Assembly (NCBI GenBank): GCA_021234155.1
Contig: JAJEKV010000006.1
Span: forward strand, 27,327,154 to 27,391,153
Source: Isoetes taiwanensis
Lineage: Eukaryota > Streptophyta > Lycopodiopsida > Isoetales > Isoetaceae
DNA: 64,000 bases
Direction: 5' to 3'
The notes under the pieces are model-generated. The model saw only the letters and a list, made by a program, of their open reading frames with translations, ran no database searches and was not told the DNA's origin. Positions 55,950 through 64,000 of the stretch are shown here, in pieces. The position numbers and the translations under genes are program-made. Within the stretch, counting starts at the first letter, position 1, and every line of letters starts with the position of its first letter.

Positions 55950-57800
55950 ACCTTCAATCTTTCCCTTTTAATGTTATTGTTAATACCACGGAGATTCCAG
56001 GTAATACATAATGTCTCTATCCATTAAACCCTATACTTCCTGAAACCAACCACCGCTTGGATGGTCAATTTTCTTGGACTAGATGCTGGGGCTAAAACTT
56101 AACTTCTTCTTACCTCTGCCTTTTTTACGTTCACTATTGTCCATACCTTGTCTTCGAGTGTGGGTGTTCCCAATATCCTGATTTTCCGTCCGTGAAGCCT
56201 TATCAACTTCTTTCCGAGCGGGGTTAGAAAAATCGGGGAAAGAGAAAATAAACTTGCCTGAGTCAACTCTGACAGCCAGGTTGACATTCTTGATGAGGAC
56301 CACCATATCTTATTGAATTTCCACCTTGGGTAGAATTTCATCAATGTTACCCGATTAGTGGTAACGGGTCTCCAAGCTCTTTGATTCCGCCTTGCTCACT
56401 TCCCCACGAGTTATCTTTATCATTGACCTTGGGGACCCATACATTTAAGCTTGGGCGATCTTTGGGTCCACAGGCAGGTTCATGAATAGGCCATTTGGAG
56501 TAATTAATGGTGAGGTCCATGAACTCATCAGCCTTGACTCGATCTTTATCTTTTTCCAATCGGAAGTTATTTTCTTGGCGATACAAACCGTAGGGAAGTT
56601 AGTTTGGGGAATATTAATTTCGAGGACCTCCCTAAAGGTTCAGAGAGTATCTGAGATGGGGCCAGGAGTCAAAAGGCGTGGGAGATTCGGGGAAGGATAG
56701 CCAAGTAGGCGTTTGAATTTCCTTCTCCAGAGCGAGGGGATGAAGAAAGGGACCAATTCATAATATAAAAGGAGCATTGTTAATGAAGTCCGACTTTCTT
56801 CTTAAAATTTGTTTAACGAGACCTCATCTCTCGCAAACAATTTGATAGGTCTTTTTATCCGACTTGAGAATAGAGATGAGAATAGGAATGTCTTTGGGAT
56901 TTGGTTATCCGGTTCTTGACCTCCCTTGATTTGGGCATACCAGCGGGAAATGCACTAAAATAGCATTCTTGGTAAACATGTCGAGCTTGAGAGGAGGGGA
57001 ATGCCATATAAATCTATAAAATCGCTACTAAGCGCATTCGATTCTCCAAGTTAGTGGGTTTAGGAGTAAAAAAAAAAAGCCCTCTTTCATAAGAATATTT
57101 TTATATGAAGGGGAGAGATGGACCTTTTATTTTATCATTTTTGCCGACCACTTTGGAATCGAGTTCTTTGATTTTGTTAACTCAATCTTTGTTTTGGCAC
57201 ATTCGGCGTCGAGAGCTTGACTTCCATACAATCCCCCCGGTCATAATCGTTTAATTCTTACGGGTTAAAAAACCGTTTGAGTCTTTGATATTGCATTTTG
57301 CCGATTTCTTCCCCTTTATCGATATACTTCGAGGGGATGTAGAAACCCCTTCGATTGGTTTCGTTCGGGACCAATCCTTGCTGAAGATTTTTCGATGCCT
57401 CTCGATCACATGGTCTTACGCTTCTTCCCACCTTCTAATGAGCGATGCTTGCATTAGAGCTTTCCCTTATCCCGCCCCATCGAATAATTAGGTTCTTAAC
57501 CTTTGCCCATTTTCGTCCATGTAGGCCCACGAAGATGTTGTTCTTGAGGTGCGGCAATCTTCTTTAGTGTGACCCTGTTTTCTTGTGATAAGCTTGTAAA
57601 GGGTGTTGTCTAATTCTTGCGGGTAGCCAAAAGTGTTCCAAACCCAGTCCCTATCGTTGGCCCTCCCGTTCGAATAGTCTCTGTTAATAACCTCCATTTT
57701 TTTTCTTTGCAAGCGAATACCAACATCCTCATGCACTCCCATACAAAGGGCTTGCTGCCTGGCGATCCTTTATAATTTCCATTCCCATAAGCGGTTCTTT
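55950..57800 (-). pseudogene. LINE ORF1 region, strongly decayed
   Basis: Between the endonuclease and the 5' end are broken minus frames. 56347-56586 reads VKADEFMDLTINYSKWPIHE and RPSLNVWVPKVND. 56079-56306 ends in a basic ERKKGRGKKK. 57488-57742 contains NDRDWVWNTFGYPQELDNTL. The basic tail just before ORF2 fits a nucleic-acid-binding ORF1, but I cannot place a named domain with certainty. Confidence 0.5.
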
Positions 57801-58661
57801 TCGAGAATTCCCCATGCCTTATCGTTCTTCTTTGTCTAACCGGAAGAAGATGTTGTTCCCTTTCGTCATCTTCCTTGCTAAATTGTGGCGGGAGGTGCTC
57901 GCCTTGGTCCTCATAAGCGAAAAGATCTTTGCTGAGGTCTTCTTGGGATGCAGTGTTCTCCCCAGTTGAAGCGGCGGCAGCCTACTCAGGAAGAAAGATC
58001 GGTTGTTACCTTTCCCTCGAAAGGAAAGTAAGCGCCAATGATAACTCCCCCTTCCCCAGGAGAATTTTGCCCCAAGATTTGACAGGCCGTACTCGAAACC
58101 AGAAAAAAACTGATCCTAGACTTGCCTATCGACCCTACCCTAACTGGACCCCAAGATCTGGCTGGGGGCCCACGAACTTTGTTAATTTGCAACTAGATAC
58201 CTCCAAACCCGCTGTATCAAGATCCACTGATATGTTGGGACGGTTGGAGGTCGAAGAATGTCGCCAGTGAAAGATTGGTTCGATGCCAAACTCGAGTGGC
58301 ACTCATAGTGAAAGATTATGCGTTCAAATCTATTTCCCGAGTACTCTACGTCACGGTTGAGATAATTATGGGTGTGACTCTCGAGGAAGAGCGGATCTAT
58401 CAAAGCAAATGATGCCACGAAAGAAAAGAATTAAGCCCGAAACCTGAGAATCCTATTCTAGACCGAGATTCCACCGCAATGGTTAGCGGATCCTCTAAAA
58501 CAACTAAAGAATCACCGCCATTCCAAGGGAAAGGTAATTCCCAATCCACGGAGAAACGACGAACAAAGCCTCATCCCGGGGATTGGGTTCCCTCTCAGGG
58601 CAAGCTTGGCCGAGTTTTGGGCTCAACGTTCATCTCTCTCTCGGATATCGACCACTTCGCC
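57801..58661 (-). other. LINE 5' region
   Basis: About 860 bp at the element's 5' end. It is GC-richer than the flanks, with no supported frame. It ends directly at the right target duplication. Confidence 0.5.
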
Positions 58662-58678
58662 GCAAGTAGCATATATTC
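58662..58678 (+). other. LINE target site duplication, right copy
   Basis: An exact repeat of 51822-51838. After it the sequence of copy A resumes (GGTCTTCAAAA, compare 25597-25607). Confidence 0.95.
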
Positions 58679-59034
58679 GGTCTTCAAAATAAGCATTTGC
58701 ATAGGAGGGTGATCTCTAACTACGCACAATAAAAACAATAACTCATTGTTCTCATTTTGCCCCTAGAATAGATTATCATCATAAACTAAGCATGCTTAGT
58801 AACCATCTGAGGTGAATTTTGCATGTTCTTGTTGTATGTGCATGTAGAAATAAGGTGTGAATCTCAAGATAGCTCAAGAATTGTTTAGTAATAAGTACAA
58901 GTTTTCAATTTCCTTCCTTTTTCCCTTACTTGTTTATGGATAATTTCTTAAATGATCTTTTAATTGATTACTAAATGTCTACATTTAAGCACATTCAATC
59001 ACATTCAATTACATTAAATGTCTAGCTACGACTT
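58679..59034 (+). repeat. Duplicated segment, copy B, right part
   Basis: It continues the match to copy A (25597-25895) to about 58960, then leads into the kinase piece. CACATTCAATTACATTAA is shared near the end. No gene. Confidence 0.8.
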
Positions 59035-59277
59035 GAGAGCCGATATTTGGAGTGTTGGTGTTATCCTATACGCAATGTTGAGTGGAGAAGCTCCTTTTTG
59101 GTGGTGATGATTGAGAAGATTAGGGCTGGGCATCTTGACTTTCTTGCCAACCCTTGTTGGGAAGACATCAATTTCATAGCACAAGACCTTATAAGGAGAA
59201 TGTTGCGTGTCGAACGCGGTGACAGACTTACCCTTGAAGAGGTGATGCAACACCCTTGGATCATCAACAATTCTTAA
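59035..59277 (+). pseudogene. CAMK-type protein kinase, C-lobe end, copy 2
   Basis: The frames read RADIWSVGVILYAMLSGEAP then, after a shift near 59100, IRAGHLDFLANPCWEDINF, IAQDLIRRMLRVERGDRLTL and EEVMQHPWIINNS with the same stop as copy 1. Only the last kinase subdomains (IX-XI) are present, so it is a partial duplicate. It keeps VILYAML open where copy 1 lost two bases, but it lacks the SEEE segment. Confidence 0.88.
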
Positions 59278-59573
59278 ACATTATTGCATTCTTGTCCATA
59301 CTTTGTTGTACATATTTGCAACATTCATGTAATTAAAGGCTATGATGATGAATATCCATTATTCCATTGAATTACCTTCTTCTATATTGCAAATACAATT
59401 GTATCGGGTTGTTAGTAAACATCTAAGAACTTATTTTGAGTTTCACTTTAACGCAATAAACATTTGAAGCTAACATCAACGGAATGACTAAAACCTCTAG
59501 TGGATTATATTCTCCATTTGTAGGCATTTCAGCCTTTTGCTACTTAAAAACCTCAAGAGGATTATGTTCTTCA

Positions 59574-59579
<6 letters not shown>
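59278..59579 (+). repeat. Downstream flank of kinase copy 2
   Basis: It matches 48737-48980 but has an extra stretch of about 65 bp (59343-59408). It is cut at 59580 by a poly-T run. Confidence 0.85.
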
Positions 59580-59607
<28 letters not shown>

Positions 59608-60726
59608 GTGGAAACGGCAGTAGTATTATATTACATGTAAATACATAGTAATACAAAAGATGGGGAAACCTGTTATAAAACCAAATTGAAAAATGGCCTT
59701 GACACTCTAAGGAGGATAATTACCAAGATTAAAACAACGATTAAAGTTTTTAAGGAATATCAGAATCAAAATTATAAAAGCATTAAGTTTCTCTTGTTCT
59801 GGTAATTCTGCTATTGTCTTGAATCTTGGGTTTTTCGTGACTCCATCAAGGAAATAGCTAGAGGCATGGATGGTAAATCTGAAGCAGCCAGTCATCGAGC
59901 TCCGGCTCCATAGGGGGAGGAATCCGAATGTAGAGGATCCATGATTCCGGGCCCCTATCTGATTTGGAGCTTCTCCTCGAAATAAAGGCTTGATTTCTGT
60001 TTGAAAACCGAGATATCTTGATCTTTCGATTACTGCTTTGTAAGGTTGAATCATAATTGTTTTGTTTTGACCCATTTGCGGGTACCGGCCACCTCGATGA
60101 GACATAGGGCGAGTATCTTCGGGACCTCTACGGCATGGCGCCTTCATGATGTTTGTTGACTAGATAATCATCAAAGGCATTAGAAATGTTATTGAAGTAA
60201 AGGCGAAAAAAGCATAGAACCCTTGAAAAGAGCCCAAGGCATCCCATCTTTTGTCATAGTTGCATCCCTTTTTCATTCTATGTGCCATGGGCATACGCTA
60301 ACTCAATTGAAGGGTAGTCTTAAGAAAGTTCAAGTGCGGGTGTGGTGATTAATGGCTACATTGTTCCTATGTTTCAGTTACCCACGGGCATAATGATCTA
60401 ATTGTATCCACAAAGGAGGAAGTACTTGCAAAGGAAGTCAAAAGATCATGTTATTTTGGAATTGCACCAATATGATTGCCTATCCGGGTCCAAAGGGGGT
60501 CGACCAAGGCGGATAAATATGTGTGTAGAGGACTCGGCAGCCCGCGACCCTAAAGGACATCTGTCGAATTTTGATTATTATACTTAGCCCAGAGCATTAG
60601 ACTTCAAGCTTTTGTTGGGAGGAGCCACACGAAAGAACAACCTTCTTTGCACATTGAAGTTTCCAACCTTTTCTTATAACTTTGGTGGCTTCACATTTGC
60701 GTACAACCCCATTGGTGGCAACTTTT
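59580..60726 (-). mobile_element. Retro-insertion with poly-T head, family uncertain
   Basis: A run of 29 T (59580-59608) marks a minus-strand poly-A tail. The 1.15-kb block interrupts sequence that is continuous in copy 1 (48978-49010). The minus frame at 59707-60147 is open for 146 residues (YPQMGQNKTIMIQPYKAVIE, IHASSYFLDGVTKNPRFKTI), but I do not recognise it. It could be a 5'-truncated LINE or a retrocopied transcript. No target duplication is clear. Confidence 0.6.
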
Positions 60727-61430
60727 AACTTTTATTATATCGCATATATATTCACCACATCCTAATTTAGACGATGATATGAGCTTGTAAGACTCTCGAG
60801 CCACAAACACCCTACACTAACAACTCTAGAAAATGCCAACTTACATAAATAGGTGCTATAGTACTGCCAAGGGTTACAATCTCACGATAGGACGTTCTAA
60901 CAATCTAATATAAAAGGTCCCTATCTTAGTTTGTAACCTATTTGTTTTAAATTGTTATTATTGTGTGTCATCCTATTGTTGCTTCAATTCATTTCATTCC
61001 CTTTTCTTTTCAAGGCAAAATCGTTTTTGTCAAATTTGTTTTGAAGCAAGTTCTAGTGGTTTTGGATGATTTTATTACACTACTTACAGTTGCACACACT
61101 TTGTCAATGCTCTTTTTCGCGCAAGGATTGGTATATCATAAGGATGGCTACTATCTAAATAATGTCACCAACGATTGAAACTATTTATTAGGTTATGAGG
61201 CGATTTTATTCCACAACAAACATAGATACAGTTAATTTAACTACAAATATAAGTAGTGTAATAAGCTGCCAACATTGGTTACACTACTTATAATTGCTGA
61301 ATCTTTGTCGATGCTCATTTTTGGGCAAGGGTTGCTCTACCATAAGGATGGCTACTATTACACTACATATTCTGTCACCAATGTTTGAAACTATTTATTA
61401 GGATATGATGCAATTTCTATTCTCTCTCTC
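60727..61430 (+). repeat. Duplicated flank with internal tandem copy
   Basis: 60727-61165 matches 49000-49380. The last part, from about CACTACTTAYARTTGC to AAACTATTTATTAGG, is present twice (61075-61195 and about 61285-61395). Non-coding. Confidence 0.8.
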
Positions 61431-62185
61431 TCCCTTTTTTTTTTTTTTGGGTTGCCCCTAGGAGGCGAACCCTTGTTTATAATGGGTTTTGGCATATCCT
61501 AGGTATATGCTAGAATATCCCTAGGATATGCTAGTATTTGCTCCAAACCTCCTATTTCACGTTTGGCGGTCACGGTAAAAGAACTTCGACATCTTGAGCC
61601 GGTTTCTTTCTTTTCTTTGTGCTCAAAGTCGCTCAAGCACGGAGATTATATTAGTTGCTTTATTGAAAATCTTTAGAAGGTTTAGAAGGAATCGGCTTGA
61701 TTTAGGGTATCATCATGGTTGGTTGATGACCGCTTGGCGTGTTTTGATCAAATAGTTTTGAGGTGAGTTTCAATCTTCCGGTGTTGCTTGCAACCTTATG
61801 TAATCCGTAATCGACTTATTCTTATGTTATAGATGCCAAGAAGCTGGAGCAAAGACAAAATCGCGGCGATAAATTCGGAAGAGCTTCATTTTGGGTAACT
61901 ATACTATATTGAAGCCTTACGACACATCTCTGTAAATGCATAACCGATTGCAACTAAACTAAATGGTAAATACTTTGATCTCATCTTGTGGTTTGATTAT
62001 AATGCCTTTGCTTTAGTTTGTAGTTCGAATTTTTGCTCTTTCTTTTGGTGATGAGAATGAGTTAGGCCTTAGATACTTTAGCTTTGAGCTTGGTGAGATT
62101 TTTGATAGTGTGTCTATGTTGGATGATCGTGGGTTTGAGCATTTCAAGGGAAGTTTTAGTTTTTGATGGATGTGCATACGCATAG
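61431..62185. other. Non-coding DNA before the CIPK remnant
   Basis: A T-run at 61436-61449 is followed by GGTTGCCCCTAGGAGGCGAA, which has the look of a degraded tRNA-like T-arm, and by repeated 'CCTAGGATATGCTAG' words. No gene. Confidence 0.4.
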
Positions 62186-63135
62186 GTGGGAAGTATGAGC
62201 TAGGCCCTTTGTTAGGGCTGGCACATTTGCAAGGTTAGATTGGCGGAAGCACGAGAAGCGGGGAGCATGTGGCGGTGAAAGTTCTAGACAAAAACAAGGT
62301 GCTTAAGCACAAGCATCCTAACGTAGTCCATCTCTATGAGGTCCTTGCAAGCGGGACCAAAATCTATAGTTTAGAGTATGTCACCGGTGGTGTTTTGTTT
62401 AACAAAATAGTGGAAAAGACAATGCTTCGAGGAAGATGAGGCAAGGAAATATTTTCAGCTGACTCATTGATGTTTGTCTTCTACTGCTGTTAAAGCCTAA
62501 AAATTTATTGTTAGATTCAGAGGGCAACTTAAAAATTTCTGACTTTGGTCTCTGTACTCTGCCTGCAATTAAGGGCAGATGGATTGCTGCATACTACATG
62601 TGGCACTCCAAATTATGTAGCACCAGAGGTTATGATGGGGCCAAGGCAGATCTATAGCCATGTGGTGTTATTTTGTTTGTTCTCATGTCTGGCTGTATGC
62701 CTTTTTATTAGACAAACATGCCTGCCCTGTATAGGAAGATCTTGAGAACTAAATACAAGTTCCCTACATGGTTTGGTGCTGAGGCTTGCCATCTTATCTC
62801 TCAGATTTTGCAGCCTGATCCTGTTTTGCGTATTACCTTTAATTAGATTTTGGAAGATCCCTGGTTTAAACAGGGCTATGTTCCTCCCAAGGTCTACCCT
62901 GCAGAACATACTCAAGATGTGGAGAATGTCTTTAACCTTTAACATCTTGTTACAGAATCAAAAGATTGCGAGCCTGTTGTTATCAATAACTTTGAAGTCT
63001 TATCCATGTCTCCTGGTCTCGATCTGTTCGGTCTTTTTGAGAAGCAGAAGGAAGAGCCAACCAAACAAGAAGCGGGGCGTGCCCAAAACATTTCTTCAAT
63101 GTCTTACTATAAACAAACCACATTCTCCCATTAGT
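62186..63135 (+). pseudogene. CBL-interacting protein kinase (CIPK/SnRK3) pseudogene
   Basis: It reads KYELGPLLG, SGEHVAVKVLDKNKVLKHKH, then HPNVVHLYEVLASGTKIY and EYVTGG. The segment for subdomain VI is damaged: the catalytic loop reads [13 protein letters not shown], so the HRD Asp is gone. ISDFGL and [16 protein letters not shown] are kept. After shifts, EDPWFKQGY-like residues and NNFEVLSMSPGLDLFGLFEK appear, the NAF/FISL motif that binds CBL calcium sensors. No introns interrupt it. At least six shifts or stops, plus internal deletions (about 10 residues after KHK), make it non-functional. It could be a retrocopy or a decayed intron-poor gene. Confidence 0.92.
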
Positions 63136-63229
63136 ATGAATATTGCCAAATAGCAATATTCTGCCTACATTCGCATTTTAAAACGTATGTCTTCTACAAC
63201 ATCAATTTAAGCTTATCTCCTTCGGTTAA

Positions 63230-63884
63230 TGATACGAATGCTCGGAAATTAATAACTAATAATGGTGCTCGGGGGAGCCTTGCATGGAACAATATTTTTT
63301 GATATGATCAAATAAGAAGGTCATCCAGTATGTCTAAGCCTTCCTATTATCAAAGAGAGAGTTAAAAATAAACCTTGACCTTTATTTAGAAGCAAAAAGG
63401 CAAAAAAAGGTGTTGTTACCTATAAATAGAAGGACAATTTTGAGACGTGATATCTCTGCGACCACAACTCAGAAATTGGTGATCCTTACCTTAACTGGAA
63501 AGCCCTTGAAGACTAGTTTCCAGATTGGGCTTGGTTTCCTATAGATTCCTTATACGGTTTGAAAGTTATACCCGAGAAAGGTGCATAGGGGTTTAAAATT
63601 GACTACCGCGGCTAAATCACACTTCTTCCTATGTTGATGATATGTCTGGTCTTACCTTCTAGTATCTTCTCTTGTTCCTTGCTTGATCATATCATTAGAA
63701 GGAGTTCATGTAACACCAGTGGTTGGTGGCTAGAGAGAGCTTGTTCTTATACAGTCTTGCAGAGTAGCTTGACTTGATGATATCTCTTCTAGTTGGTCCG
63801 GTTGGGTGGTAGATCGAGTACCATGTGGTGTTTTACTTTCTAATATGTTGATGAATTTGCAGGAAGAATAGAGCATTCGTAACA
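63230..63884 (+). mobile_element. 5' LTR of an LTR retrotransposon leaving the window
   Basis: It starts TGATACGAATGCTC and ends GAGCATTCGTAACA, giving 14-bp imperfect terminal inverted repeats with TG...CA ends. It matches 43870-44567. A primer-binding-like site follows within two bases. The internal region continues past 64000. Confidence 0.85.
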
Positions 63885-63886
63885 AT

Positions 63887-63897
63887 TGGTATCGAGC
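63887..63897 (+). other. Primer-binding site of that element
   Basis: TGGTATCGAGC, two bases after the LTR end, is a variant of the initiator tRNA-Met site. It sets the element's orientation as plus. Confidence 0.75.
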
Positions 63898-64000
63898 TTC
63901 GATTAGGGCCGGGCTGTGGGTGATGGAAGAGTTGGAAATTTGAGTGGCTTAGCAGCACTCAAGATATCTTAAGGAAATAGGTTACCTCTTGTCTGAACAT
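63898..64000 (+). mobile_element. Start of the internal region of that element
   Basis: Only 103 bases remain. They hold the untranslated leader (GATTAGGGCCGGGCTGTG). No coding frame can be judged. Confidence 0.6.

Larger units (their letters stand above)
51839..58661 (-). mobile_element. L1-type LINE, near full length, decayed
   Basis: It is bounded by a perfect 17-bp target duplication. The left end has a poly-T run (51839-51847), the poly-A tail of a minus-strand element. From high to low coordinate it holds an ORF1 region, then ORF2 with apurinic-type endonuclease, reverse transcriptase and a zinc-binding C-terminal region. At 6.8 kb it is close to full length for plant L1s. All frames are interrupted many times, so it is immobile now. 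Confidence 0.93.

Noticed and set aside
62186-63135. CIPK as a functional intronless gene
   Set aside because: Several stops, frameshifts and loss of the catalytic loop.

Overview
The window is nuclear DNA from a land plant with a large, repeat-rich genome. It is AT-rich, with intron-containing gene fragments, pentatricopeptide (PPR), leucine-rich-repeat (LRR) receptor-kinase and CIPK protein-kinase remnants, and layers of nested LTR retrotransposons and LINEs. A multi-exon transmembrane channel-like (TMC) gene, a family best known from animals, makes a non-angiosperm land plant (fern, lycophyte or gymnosperm) more likely than a flowering plant. This is an inference; the sequence alone does not name the species.

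Layout. (1) 1-6230, minus strand: a decayed Ty3/gypsy chromovirus with gag, protease, RT, RNase H, integrase and chromodomain, a primer-binding site at 4712-4724 and a probable long 5' LTR. Its LTR start recurs at 10720-10814. (2) 6231-12680: mostly non-coding, with weak coding-like traces on the minus strand near 8.2-9.0 kb and a strong 109-bp palindrome at 11919-12027. (3) 12682-22067 (possibly to about 24250), plus strand: the TMC-like gene, the only multi-exon gene here whose core exons are all open. (4) 24655-31770: a duplicated non-coding segment, two LINE fragments and a compound repeat called R1 below. (5) 32.7-40.2 kb: a PPR remnant and an LRR receptor gene on the minus strand, split by a nearly complete Ty1/copia element (34250-39447) with matching LTRs and a perfect 5-bp target duplication. 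(6) 40.7-48.7 kb: a CAMK-type protein kinase gene split by a second copia element (41347-48152), itself carrying an R1 copy and a gypsy LTR. (7) 48.7-61.4 kb: a segmental duplication of the kinase 3' part and its flank, interrupted in one copy by a 6.8-kb LINE with a 17-bp target duplication and by a poly-T-headed insertion. (8) 62.2-63.1 kb: a CIPK pseudogene. (9) 63230-64000: the 5' LTR and first bases of another LTR retrotransposon that leaves the window.

The genes do not form an operon or pathway. The window is best read as a TMC gene next to a graveyard of receptor and protein kinase genes broken up by at least four classes of retroelement. Insertions inside insertions and a duplicated empty site allow several events to be ordered. 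No bacterial-type system, CRISPR array, rRNA gene or intact tRNA gene was seen. Many frames carry single-base shifts; most are probably decay, but assembly error at homopolymers cannot be excluded from sequence alone.
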